Position numbers and translations under genes: made by a program. A stretch of DNA of 64,000 nt, taken from the NCBI GenBank assembly GCA_903826405.1, contig CAIKEH010000012.1, positions 1 to 64,000 of the forward strand, read 5' to 3'. The first letter of the stretch is position 1, and every line of letters begins with the position of its first letter. Source of the DNA: an uncultured bacterium. GTDB taxonomy: Bacteria; Bacteroidota; Bacteroidia; Chitinophagales; Chitinophagaceae. A model generated the notes under the pieces. That model was not told where the DNA came from. It saw only the letters and a program-made list of their open reading frames with translations, and ran no database searches. Of this stretch, positions 45,114-53,480 are shown one piece after another.

Positions 45114-45148
45114 TAAAAAAACTCCGGCACCCTTCGAGCCGGAGTTTG
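45114..45148 (-). terminator. terminator of the first barrel gene
   Basis: On the minus strand, ACTCCGGC and GCCGGAGT form an 8-bp stem followed by seven T. It starts about 20 bases after the stop of the gene at 45167. Confidence 0.8.
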
Positions 45149-45166
45149 AAATTTATTTTGAGAGGA

Positions 45167-45838
45167 TCAGAAGGTGAAGCCCAGTCCGAATCCCACGTGC
45201 AAGGCAGCGATATTCTGGTCGAGGTCGTTACCACCGGAGTATTTGAATTTCGGGCTCATGTAGATGTAATCCAAATTACCCAGGATGAATATGCGGTTGC
45301 TGATATGATATTTCAGGTCGAATCCGGGTTTGAATGCGAACGTGCTGGCTCTTACCTCATCCAACAAAATACCGTCTTTGTTGGGCACAGCGGAACGGAC
45401 ACGCGCGGTACCGGCAGCGATCTTCACATGGGCTGAAAGTCTTTTGGAAAGGGGGATACCCAGGGATGGACCAATGGTGAAACCGGAATATTTCCAGTAA
45501 TCCAGAAAATATCCTGAGTTGGACAGGGCATTTTCATGGATACCGAAGCGGGAGAAGAAATAGTCTGCCTCGATGGATAGGTTCTTGGCAACGACAATGC
45601 CTCCATGGAGGGTAAAATTATACCCAGTGGTGGCATAGCCTTTGGCCACGTCAAGGATGTCGTGTGATCCGAAGTTGCCTTCCGGAATTGCCCATCCGTA
45701 TGTGGCAGCCAGGGAGAAATTTCCTGTTGGCGTAACGGTATGGGTGGTTTTGGTCTTCGTCGTGGTCACATCAGTCTGCGCGGTAGCAATCATACTGACC
45801 AGGAGAAGACCGGTCAGCAGGGGATACAGCTTTTTCAT
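45167..45838 (-). CDS. outer-membrane beta-barrel protein
   Basis: A 223-residue exported protein (signal MKKLYPLLTGLLLVSMIATAQ) with alternating hydrophobic strands, many glycines and aromatic girdles, and a C-terminal phenylalanine (GFGLGFTF), all typical of a small OmpA- or OmpW-like barrel of the beta-brl_2/OMP_b-brl type. Function is unknown. It has a similar neighbour upstream on the same strand and its own terminator. A 7/8 -7 box (TATCTTTA, 45876-45883) lies 37 bases upstream. Confidence 0.85.
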   Translation of the reverse strand: MKKLYPLLTGLLLVSMIATAQTDVTTTKTKTTHTVTPTGNFSLAATYGWAIPEGNFGSHDILDVAKGYATTGYNFTLHGGIVVAKNLSIEADYFFSRFGIHENALSNSGYFLDYWKYSGFTIGPSLGIPLSKRLSAHVKIAAGTARVRSAVPNKDGILLDEVRASTFAFKPGFDLKYHISNRIFILGNLDYIYMSPKFKYSGGNDLDQNIAALHVGFGLGFTF

Positions 45839-45930
45839 GACAGCAGTTTTTGGTTTTGGTGCCTTATGGCAGGGCTAAAGATAAGTATTGGCATCCATTT
45901 TTCATCGGCCGTCTTACCGCTCCGGGCACG

Positions 45931-45959
45931 AAAAATCCCGACACCAAAGGTGCCGGGAT
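45931..45959 (-). terminator. terminator of the second barrel gene
   Basis: On the minus strand an 11-bp stem with one G-U pair (ATCCCGGCACC / GGTGTCGGGAT) is followed by five T. It starts about 24 bases after the stop of the gene at 45983. Confidence 0.75.
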
Positions 45960-45982
45960 GCTCGTTCAGGACTTCCTTCATT

Positions 45983-46615
45983 TCAGAAACGCCAACCCAG
46001 TCCCAATCCGAGGTGCATGCCTACGATGATCTGATCATAGCTGCCTGTATTGAGTATTTTGAATGTGGGCCTCATGTCGGTATAGTCCAGATCGGCAATG
46101 AGATAGGTGCTTTTTGAGATCATGTATCTGAGATCCGTCCCCAGCTGCCAGGTGAATGCACTGGACCAGTCCTCACCCAAAGTTTGATTCTCCAGTGTGA
46201 ACAAAGGGTAATTAGCTCGGGCCATCCCCCCAAAAAGTTTGAAATCCCAAGTCACTTTCGGGCTGCTCACCGCGCGTATGTATGGGCCTACCGCAATTCC
46301 ATAGTACTGCCAATGATCTGCCTTCAGACTGCTGTTATTGAATGGCAAAGTGTTGACGGTATAAGTGGAATAGAAGAGATTGCCGCCAATTCCCAATCTG
46401 TTTGCGATCAGATAACCTCCATTGAGGGTGAAATTGAATCCTGTCTTGGCAAATCCACCATGCTGCATACTGGTGGAGGCGAAGTCGCTCATCGGCAGGG
46501 CCAGACCTGCGGAAAACCCAAAATGGCCTTTGTTCTCTGTAGTCTTCTTTTTCTCTTGGGCAAATAAGGACATGCCGGCAAGCATGACCAATGCCAAAAT
46601 CAGTGTTTTTTTCAT
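45983..46615 (-). CDS. outer-membrane beta-barrel protein, similar to its neighbour
   Basis: A 210-residue exported protein (signal MKKTLILALVMLAGMSLFAQ) of the same barrel type as the next gene. Similar landmarks appear in both: GGYLIANRLGIGGNLFYS in this protein, GGIVVAKNLSIEADYFFSR in its neighbour, and the ending GLGLGWRF / GFGLGFTF. They look like diverged paralogues arranged in tandem, each with a separate terminator. Function is unknown. Confidence 0.85.
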   Translation of the reverse strand: MKKTLILALVMLAGMSLFAQEKKKTTENKGHFGFSAGLALPMSDFASTSMQHGGFAKTGFNFTLNGGYLIANRLGIGGNLFYSTYTVNTLPFNNSSLKADHWQYYGIAVGPYIRAVSSPKVTWDFKLFGGMARANYPLFTLENQTLGEDWSSAFTWQLGTDLRYMISKSTYLIADLDYTDMRPTFKILNTGSYDQIIVGMHLGLGLGWRF

Positions 46616-46937
46616 GATCAGGTTTTTTTATGAAATGATAATTATGAAAACATGGTGTTCATTACCGGATCATGGATGTTGATGGATGTTCAATGAATAG
46701 GATTTTGACGAGTGAGTGAATGTATCCCCTTTTATCTGCCGATTCCTATGACCAACGACATGCTCCTCCATGACAAATAAGGTAAGGCCTCCCCAAAGCA
46801 ACTTTTTCGTAGATCTCCATGATGGGTGAAGATTTGATGATCATGATCAGTTTACGGAATGACTACCATGCATCAAGACATATTCATAATATGGATATCT
46901 CTGTGATCACATTCATTCATTGATCACAACAAGAATC
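46616..46937. other. 322-base intergenic region before ppdK
   Basis: No gene is seen. It separates the divergent barrel gene and ppdK and must hold both promoters, but no clear TTTG/TAnnTTTG pair was found for either. It contains short direct repeats (GGATGTTGATGGATGTT, CATTCATTCATT) of no obvious meaning. Confidence 0.6.
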
Positions 46938-49847
46938 ATGTCAGTATCAAAATCAAAAAGATCGACATATCGGGTCATGGCATCCGGCAAACTTTCTCTG
47001 GATGCAGGGGCCGCAAACCAGCCTCCGGGGTTAGGGAATGGGAAAACTTCTAAGTCGTACGCATTCTCTTTGCGAACTATCCCATCCGGACTTAATGGAG
47101 TAAAAGATCGCGGGACTAAATACGTCTATTTCTTTGGTGGTGGTAAGGCTGACGGCAATGAATCGATGAAGGATCTGCTGGGAGGCAAAGGCGCGAACCT
47201 GGCTGAGATGGCAGGACATCCCCAACTGAGGCTTCCTGTTCCTCCCGGATTCACCGTGACCACGGAGGTGTGTACCTACTTTTTCCAGAATAAGAGGAAA
47301 TTTCCAGCCATACTCAAACCGCAGGTGGAATCATCCCTCAAAAGGATGGAGAAGATGACCGGTAAAACTTTCGGTGATGCACGTTCTCCTTTGCTGGTTT
47401 CGGTACGTTCGGGCGCTCGCAGATCCATGCCGGGCATGATGGAGACAGTACTAAACGTAGGGTTGAATGAGGCCACTCTAGAAGGATTGATTGAAAAATC
47501 GGGCGATGCCCGGTTCGCTTACGATGCATACCGACGCTTGATCATGATGTATGCAGATGTGGTGATGGAAAAAGCTGCGGGCATAGAACCCCAAGGAAAG
47601 GGTATCCGTAAACTGCTTGACGAGCAGCTGGGCAAGATCAAGAAAGGAAGGGGATACTCCAGTGATACGGAGTTGACCATTGATGAATTGAAAAGGCTGG
47701 TGAAGGATCATAAGTCCACCGTCAAAAAACATCTGGGCAAGGCTTTTCCTGAAGATCCCCATGAGCAGCTATGGGGAGCCATAAGTGCCGTTTTCTCCAG
47801 TTGGAATGGCAAACGCGCCGTGGATTATCGAAGGATAGAGAAGATCCCTGATGAATGGGGGACTGCGGTGAATGTTCAGGTCATGGTATTCGGGAACATG
47901 GGGAATGACAGTTGTACCGGGGTGGCCTTTACGAGGAACCCAGGCACGGGTGAGAACCGATTCTATGGTGAATATCTCTTGAATGCACAGGGAGAGGATG
48001 TGGTTTCGGGAATACGTACTCCTGCTCCCGTCAACGAATACTCGAAGAATCAGCAGAGCAGGCACATGCCAACCCTGGAGAAGACCATGCCGGTATTATA
48101 CAAGGAGCTGTTCCAATACCAGCAGCGTCTGGAAAAGCACTACAAGGACATGCAGGACATCGAGTTCACCATAGAAAAAGGGGTGCTCTACATGTTACAG
48201 TGCCGTGTGGGTAAGCGCAATGGTGTGGCCGCTGTTCGCATGGCCACGGAGATGCATGCCGCCAGGCTGATCGATGCTCGAACTGCTGTCCAGCGAGTGG
48301 CGCCAGACCAGTTGGTTGAACTGCTGCTGCCCATGATAGACCCCGCTGCCGAGAAACTGACCATCCCGATCGCCAAGGGATTGCCTGCAGGCCCCGGAGG
48401 GTCCGTAGGCCGTGTGGTGTTTTCCTCGGAAGATGCCGTTGAATGGGCACATCGGGGGGAGAAAGTCATCCTCGTTCGGGAAGAAACCTCCCCGGAAGAT
48501 GTGGATGGCATGCACAAATCACAGGCCATCCTGACCACCAAAGGAGGAATGACATCACATGCGGCCCTTGTGGCTCGTGGTTGGGGCAAGTGTTGTATCG
48601 TGGGCTGTGGAGACATAGAGATCCATCAGGAGTCCAAAAGCTTTCGTGCCAGCAACGGCACCATCATACATGAAGGCGATCTCATCAGCCTGAATGGAAC
48701 CAAGGGCTTGGTATATGGAGGGGATATCCCATTGATTCAGATCGACATCAACGGGAACAGGTCATATGAGAACCTGATGAAAATGGTCGACAAGTTGCGT
48801 ACCCTGGGTGTGCGTACCAATGCAGACACCCCAAAAGATGCCGCTCAGGCCATGAAGTTCGGCGCAGAAGGCATAGGCCTGTTCCGAACGGAACACATGT
48901 TCTACGGCGACCATAGTGCGGAGCCACTTTTCCTGCTCCGTAAAATGATCGTAAGCAAGACTCATGAGGAAAGGAAGAAAGCATTGGACGAGCTTTTCAT
49001 TCATGTGAAAAAAGATATCAAAGCGACGTTGGAGATCATGAAAGGCAATCCCGTCACGATACGTCTGCTTGACCCACCGTTACATGAATTCGTCCCGCAT
49101 GATGCGGAGAAACTGCATCAGCTGAGTGCAGAACTGGGAATTCGCCTGAGCGTGCTGAAGAGACGTGTACTTGCATTACATGAGAACAATCCCATGCTCG
49201 GGCACCGTGGCGTACGTTTGGGCATCAGTTATCCCGAGATCACGGAAATGCAGGTCCGCGCCATTTTCGAGGCTGCAGCAGAGTTGAATAAAGCCGGCAG
49301 GAAAACATACCCGGAGATCATGATACCGGTTACCTGCACAGTGAATGAACTGGTGAATCAGAAAAAGATCGTGGATGAGGTGTACAAGGAAGTATGCACG
49401 AGGCTCCGGGTGAAGAAGATACCTTACTTGTACGGAACGATGATCGAGACTCCCCGCGCTGCACTTCTGGGGCAGCGGATGGCTGAAGTGGCCGACTTTT
49501 TCAGTTTCGGCACGAACGACCTTACCCAGATGAGTTTTGGCTTCAGCAGAGATGATATAGGTGGTTTTCTTCCGAATTATCTGGATGGGAAGATTCTTCG
49601 TGATGATCCTTTCGTTACTATCGATCAGGATGGTGTGGGTGAACTGGTCCGATTGGGCATCGAACGTGGCCGGATGACCAAACCAGGGTTGAAGGTGGGC
49701 ATATGCGGAGAGCATGGAGGTGATGCGAACAGCGTGAAGTTCTTTCACCGGATAGGGATGAATTATGTGAGCTGTTCGCCATACAGGGTACCCATCGCCA
49801 AGTTGGCCGCCGCTCAGGCAGCCATTGAGGGAAAAAGAGGGAAATGA
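46938..49847 (+). CDS. ppdK: pyruvate, phosphate dikinase with an N-terminal extension
   Basis: A 969-residue enzyme that interconverts pyruvate, ATP and phosphate with phosphoenolpyruvate, AMP and diphosphate. The nucleotide-binding domain starts at VYFFGGGKADG; the phospho-histidine domain holds GGMTSHAALVARGWGK (His near residue 540), and the C-terminal PEP-binding barrel ends with GICGEHGGD (catalytic Cys near 921). Usual family proteins begin just before VYFFGGG, so about 60 extra residues, rich in Ser, Gly and Lys, precede the normal start. No start codon that would remove them lies near. It allows gluconeogenic or pyrophosphate-linked carbon flow. Confidence 0.93.
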   Translation: MSVSKSKRSTYRVMASGKLSLDAGAANQPPGLGNGKTSKSYAFSLRTIPSGLNGVKDRGTKYVYFFGGGKADGNESMKDLLGGKGANLAEMAGHPQLRLPVPPGFTVTTEVCTYFFQNKRKFPAILKPQVESSLKRMEKMTGKTFGDARSPLLVSVRSGARRSMPGMMETVLNVGLNEATLEGLIEKSGDARFAYDAYRRLIMMYADVVMEKAAGIEPQGKGIRKLLDEQLGKIKKGRGYSSDTELTIDELKRLVKDHKSTVKKHLGKAFPEDPHEQLWGAISAVFSSWNGKRAVDYRRIEKIPDEWGTAVNVQVMVFGNMGNDSCTGVAFTRNPGTGENRFYGEYLLNAQGEDVVSGIRTPAPVNEYSKNQQSRHMPTLEKTMPVLYKELFQYQQRLEKHYKDMQDIEFTIEKGVLYMLQCRVGKRNGVAAVRMATEMHAARLIDARTAVQRVAPDQLVELLLPMIDPAAEKLTIPIAKGLPAGPGGSVGRVVFSSEDAVEWAHRGEKVILVREETSPEDVDGMHKSQAILTTKGGMTSHAALVARGWGKCCIVGCGDIEIHQESKSFRASNGTIIHEGDLISLNGTKGLVYGGDIPLIQIDINGNRSYENLMKMVDKLRTLGVRTNADTPKDAAQAMKFGAEGIGLFRTEHMFYGDHSAEPLFLLRKMIVSKTHEERKKALDELFIHVKKDIKATLEIMKGNPVTIRLLDPPLHEFVPHDAEKLHQLSAELGIRLSVLKRRVLALHENNPMLGHRGVRLGISYPEITEMQVRAIFEAAAELNKAGRKTYPEIMIPVTCTVNELVNQKKIVDEVYKEVCTRLRVKKIPYLYGTMIETPRAALLGQRMAEVADFFSFGTNDLTQMSFGFSRDDIGGFLPNYLDGKILRDDPFVTIDQDGVGELVRLGIERGRMTKPGLKVGICGEHGGDANSVKFFHRIGMNYVSCSPYRVPIAKLAAAQAAIEGKRGK

Positions 49848-49964
49848 TCACAGATGGATCTTTGTTCGAAGGGGCAATTGAACGGGGTAACTTCATGCAG
49901 TGCTCAGGTTTTGCTCAGTAGTGAAGGATGTTCCTGTTTTATTCTACCACTTTCCCGGATTCCC

Positions 49965-49972
49965 TAATTTTG
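49965..49972 (+). promoter_or_regulatory. -7 box TAATTTTG of the asparaginase-like gene
   Basis: A perfect TAnnTTTG box 18 bases before the ATG at 49991. TTTT occupies the -33 area 24 bases upstream. Confidence 0.45.
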
Positions 49973-49990
49973 AGGGTATAATGCAACTGT

Positions 49991-50479
49991 ATGCCTATCA
50001 GGATCTTCGTCACAGGGGGCACTTTCGACAAGGAATACAATGAGATAACCGGTGAGCTGTTCTTCAAGGACACGCATATGTCCGAGATCCTCAAGTTGGG
50101 CAGGAGCCGTGTGGACGTAACCATTCGGACACTCATGATGATCGACAGCCTGGAAATGACAGATGAAGACAGGATGATGATCGCACAGCATTGTGAAAGA
50201 ACAGAAGAAGACCGGATCATCATCACACATGGCACCGATACGATGGCGGCTACAGCGCATGTACTGGCGGGAAAAAAGATATCCAAGACCATAGTCCTCA
50301 CCGGCGCGATGATACCATACAAATTCGGCAGTTCAGATGGACTTTTCAATCTCGGAAGTGCATTGGCCTTTGTACAATCCCTTCCTCATGGGGTTTATGT
50401 AGCCATGAACGGTCGTTATTTCCATTGGGATAATGTGCGCAAGAACCGGAAGACGGGTGAATTCGAGGAACTGAATTGA
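49991..50479 (+). CDS. single-domain asparaginase-like protein
   Basis: A 162-residue protein that matches only the N-terminal half of type I/II L-asparaginase. Active-site threonine motif VTGGTFDK, the second motif HGTDTMAATA, LTGAM and GSSDGLFNLGSAL are present. The C-terminal domain is missing and no remnant of it follows the stop, so it is a natural short form and not a frameshift. Stand-alone asparaginase-domain proteins of this length are common in bacteria, without proven activity. It converges with the acyltransferase gene. Confidence 0.85.
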   Translation: MPIRIFVTGGTFDKEYNEITGELFFKDTHMSEILKLGRSRVDVTIRTLMMIDSLEMTDEDRMMIAQHCERTEEDRIIITHGTDTMAATAHVLAGKKISKTIVLTGAMIPYKFGSSDGLFNLGSALAFVQSLPHGVYVAMNGRYFHWDNVRKNRKTGEFEELN

Positions 50480-50488
50480 GTCAGCAAT

Positions 50489-51085
50489 TCACGAAGTTGC
50501 TTCATCCCCCAGATGGCGCATGTCATAGTCTGGGTTTTTCCCACGCACCCCTCGGTAGAATTCCATCACTTTTTTCAGGTCGGCCTGTTCATCTCCCGTG
50601 GGACGGAAGGGTTCGGAGAACCAGACCGCCTTTTTACTGTAATCAATGGCAGACAAGATGATAGGCACTCCTGCCGATCGGGCGATATGGTAGAAGCCTG
50701 TTTTGAGCCGGTCTACTTTTTTACGTGTTCCTTCAGGTGCTATGGCCAGCAGGAAATGTTCATGTTCCTGGAACACCTGTGTGACCTGTTCTACCATGTT
50801 GAGTTTATGTGCACGGTCCACAGGTACACCACCTGTCCATCGGAAGAGCCATCCGAAAGGACCATCGAATAATTCTTTCTTGCCGAGGTAATGGGCATTA
50901 TTCATTCTGGTGATGCTGCGAGTGGCCATTCCTATCAGAATGTCCTGCCAACTGGTGTGTGGCCCTACGGCAATGACAGCCTTGGGCACTTGGGGAAAAG
51001 GGTTGAGCACTTTCCATCCCGCAGCGGCAAAAAAAATTTTCCATACTGGTCGTAAAATCGACATACTTGTATTTTGAAGGCTCAT
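50489..51085 (-). CDS. lysophospholipid acyltransferase (PlsC-like)
   Basis: A 198-residue 1-acylglycerol-3-phosphate acyltransferase-like protein. It has the HX4D motif in GPHTSWQD, the glycerol-phosphate binding EGTR in IAPEGTRKK and the hydrophobic FGWLFRWTGGVPV. It transfers acyl chains to a lysolipid at the inner membrane. The start at 51085 has AGGGTAGGG upstream; the ATG at 51064 is an alternative. It is divergent from the KAS III-like gene, consistent with a lipid role for both. Confidence 0.85.
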   Translation of the reverse strand: MSLQNTSMSILRPVWKIFFAAAGWKVLNPFPQVPKAVIAVGPHTSWQDILIGMATRSITRMNNAHYLGKKELFDGPFGWLFRWTGGVPVDRAHKLNMVEQVTQVFQEHEHFLLAIAPEGTRKKVDRLKTGFYHIARSAGVPIILSAIDYSKKAVWFSEPFRPTGDEQADLKKVMEFYRGVRGKNPDYDMRHLGDEATS

Positions 51086-51148
51086 CCCTACCCTTGGAGA
51101 GGGTCCAGGATGTGCCAAATTATGAAAATGCACGCGCACCCGGCGACA

Positions 51149-51182
51149 TTTGAGCACCTTCTTTCCATAATGAGTATATTTG
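51149..51182 (+). promoter_or_regulatory. strong promoter of the KAS III-like gene
   Basis: TTTG (51149-51152), a 22-base spacer and TATATTTG (51175-51182) match both halves of the Bacteroidota consensus exactly. The leader to the ATG at 51228 would be about 40 bases. Confidence 0.65.
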
Positions 51183-51227
51183 GTCGAAGTGCAGGCCTGT
51201 GATCACCAACCCAGGCGCCAACACCAC

Positions 51228-52298
51228 ATGAACAGATCCGTCATCACCGGAACAGGGGCATGCATTCCTTCTGAGATCAAAGCGAATCGTGATTTCACCG
51301 TACATGATTTTTATGGGGAGGACAGCAAACGAATCGATACACCATCCACGGTGATCGTGGAAAAGTTTGCTGCAATCACGGGTATTGATGAAAGAAGGTA
51401 TGTGATGTCTGAACTCAACACCTCTGATATTGCTTCCATCGCGGCACGTGAAGCCATCATCGATAGCGGGGTGGATCCTGAGACGCTGGATCAGATCATC
51501 ATGGCACATAATTTCGGTAACGTCCTCAAGAATACGATCCAGTGTGATGCCGTTCCATCACTTGCCAGCAGGGTCAAACACCAGCTCGGGATCAGAAACC
51601 CCAACTGTGTTGCTTACGATATTCTTTTCGGTTGCCCAGGATGGGTACAAGGTGTGATTCAGGCAGATGCTTATTTCAAGGCGGGGATGGCAAAAAAATG
51701 TCTCGTGATCGGTGCGGAAACCCTTTCCCGTGTGATCGACGCCTACGACAGGGATAGCATGATCTTTTCCGACGGAGCAGGGGCTACAGTGATGGAATAC
51801 CGTGAAGTTGCTGAAAACGGACCCGGAATATTGGGTCATGGGGTACAATCCCACTGTTTGGATGAGGCTTATTACATATACATGGGTATGTCGAACTTCC
51901 CGGAAAGCGACCCCCATGTTCGTTACATCAAGATGAAAGGGCGCAAGGTTTATGAATATGCCATCGTCCACGTACCGCTTGCGATGAAGGAATGCTTAGA
52001 CAAGAGCGGCATCCCCATCGAACAAGTGAAGAAAGTCTTCATACATCAGGCCAACGAGAAGATGGATGAAGGCATCATCAAGGCTTTTTACAAACTGTAT
52101 GGCGCAACCGCACCAAAGGACATCATGCCCATGAGCATCCATTGGCTAGGCAACAGCTCGGTGGCCACCGTTCCCACTCTGTACGATCTGGTACGAAAAG
52201 GAAAAGAAAAAGACCACAACCTGAAGGCAGGTGATGTGGTCCTTTTCGCATCCGTTGGAGCCGGAATGAATATCAATGCGGTCTGCTACCGCTATTGA
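51228..52298 (+). CDS. 3-oxoacyl-ACP synthase III family protein
   Basis: A 356-residue thiolase-fold condensing enzyme. The catalytic cysteine is in DILFGCPGWVQG, with His in VFIHQANEKM and Asn in HWLGNSSVAT. FabH condenses acetyl-CoA with malonyl-ACP; members of this size with FGCPGW in place of the usual ACSGF are FabH-like enzymes probably using other acyl starters, for branched or aryl-type lipids. This is inference. It is not in a fab operon, so the symbol fabH is not given. ATG at 51228 matches the family start MNRSVITGTGACIPS. Confidence 0.86.
   Translation: MNRSVITGTGACIPSEIKANRDFTVHDFYGEDSKRIDTPSTVIVEKFAAITGIDERRYVMSELNTSDIASIAAREAIIDSGVDPETLDQIIMAHNFGNVLKNTIQCDAVPSLASRVKHQLGIRNPNCVAYDILFGCPGWVQGVIQADAYFKAGMAKKCLVIGAETLSRVIDAYDRDSMIFSDGAGATVMEYREVAENGPGILGHGVQSHCLDEAYYIYMGMSNFPESDPHVRYIKMKGRKVYEYAIVHVPLAMKECLDKSGIPIEQVKKVFIHQANEKMDEGIIKAFYKLYGATAPKDIMPMSIHWLGNSSVATVPTLYDLVRKGKEKDHNLKAGDVVLFASVGAGMNINAVCYRY
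52199..52241 (-). terminator. OmpA-gene terminator inside the convergent gene
   Basis: On the minus strand GACCACA pairs with TGTGGTC, with an inner CCTG/CAGG stem, and is followed by TTTTTCTTTTCC. It lies 60-100 bases after the OmpA stop, within the coding end of the KAS III-like gene. Confidence 0.5.
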
Positions 52299-52300
52299 TC

Positions 52301-53170
52301 TTATCCTTTTTTAGGTTCGAGCAAGTTGAAGAATTGATCCAGCTGGGGTAGGATCACGATGCGTGTGCGGCGGTTCGTGGCCTTGCCTTCTGGCGTATTG
52401 TTCGGAGCCACCGGTACGAACTCGGCCCTGCCCGCAGCAGCGATCTTCTTTGGGTCCATTCCATATTGTTTCTGCAGGATCCGTACCACGGATGTTGCCC
52501 GTTTCACACTGAGATCCCAGTTATCCACCAGTACTCCTTTGCTGAAAGGGGCATCATCCGTATGCCCTTCCACCATATATTCGATATCAGGTTGATTCTT
52601 GAGCACCATTGCAACTTTACCCAGCACTTCCTTTGCATGGTCAGTCACATCATAACTCCCGCTCTTGAAAAGCAGCTTGTCCGAAATATCGATGAAAACG
52701 ACACCCTTGTCCACCTTGATGTTGATATCCTTATCCTCCATGTTGCCGATCGCACCTTTCAGGTTCATGACCAAAGCCATATTGAGGGAGTCCTTGCGCG
52801 ACATCTCCGTCTGCAAGGTTTGGATATAGGCATCTTTAGCACCGATGTTCTCCATTGACTTTTTTATGCTCTCCGCCTGCTGTGAAGAAATGACGGACAT
52901 GTCCTGCAGGGATTTAATAGTCTGTGAGTTGTTCTCCTTGAGGAAGGTGACTTTGTCGTTAAGCGCATTGACCTGACTTTCCAGTCCTGCTTTGTCACGC
53001 ATCAGCAGTGATTTGTCATTTTCACAACCCTTGAGGGTGTTTTGCAGATCGGAATACTTTTTGTTTAGGTCGGCCACTTTTGCCTCTTCTGCCTTGAATT
53101 GTTTGCTGCTGACGCAGGAAAAGAGCAGGACTGACAGTGTCGCTGAAAACAGGAGATGATGAGTTTTCAT
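52301..53170 (-). CDS. OmpA family lipoprotein
   Basis: A 289-residue lipoprotein (lipobox LLFSCVSS). Residues about 25-150 form a coiled coil (KAEEAKVADLNKKYSDLQN), and residues about 170-289 are the OmpA peptidoglycan-binding domain with YMVEGHTDDAPFS, NWDLSVKRATSVVRIL and NRRTRIVI. It links the outer membrane to the cell wall. It converges with the KAS III-like gene with only two bases between the stops. Confidence 0.93.
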   Translation of the reverse strand: MKTHHLLFSATLSVLLFSCVSSKQFKAEEAKVADLNKKYSDLQNTLKGCENDKSLLMRDKAGLESQVNALNDKVTFLKENNSQTIKSLQDMSVISSQQAESIKKSMENIGAKDAYIQTLQTEMSRKDSLNMALVMNLKGAIGNMEDKDINIKVDKGVVFIDISDKLLFKSGSYDVTDHAKEVLGKVAMVLKNQPDIEYMVEGHTDDAPFSKGVLVDNWDLSVKRATSVVRILQKQYGMDPKKIAAAGRAEFVPVAPNNTPEGKATNRRTRIVILPQLDQFFNLLEPKKG

Positions 53171-53480
53171 GATGTTGAATGGTTTTATAATTGGAGTTGG
53201 GATACCAAATTAAGACTTTATCCGCTCAGGATTGCAAGCGGTGCAAAAAAAGTGAAGGGTGAAACGGAATAGGGGAACAGGATATACCCCTGGAAAAGCA
53301 CCAGCAATCCGTTGCTGATTTAAATAGTGCAAGCCAAGGTAGGTGCACGCATGTGGGCTTTTCATTTCCTGACTTTTAAAATTGAACTCTCGGCATTTGT
53401 CCTCAAGCCATGCGGATGTACTTCCATCGTGGTCATACAGCTAAAAAGAGGCGCCGGAATATTCTCAGTATCTTGCATGC
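53171..53480. other. 310-base intergenic region between ompA-like and obgE
   Basis: It separates two divergent genes. A shortened -7 box lies at the very end (see obgE); no clear promoter for the OmpA-like gene and no RNA structure were found. Confidence 0.6.
53469..53476 (+). promoter_or_regulatory. shortened -7 box TATCTTGC near the obgE start
   Basis: A shortened form of TAnnTTTG (one T missing) four bases before the ATG at 53481, the same spacing as at yafV, thiL, suhB and DUF2480. No TTTG is found at -33. Confidence 0.35.

Noticed and set aside
46640-46937. Short repeats (GGATGTTGATGGATGTT, CATTCATTCATT) before ppdK as a possible regulatory array
   Set aside because: They are short, irregular and unaccompanied by a hairpin or known motif.
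49991-50479. Possible frameshift truncating the asparaginase
   Set aside because: The sequence after the stop does not encode the second asparaginase domain in any frame, and the minus-strand acyltransferase gene follows directly; short asparaginase-domain proteins are known.
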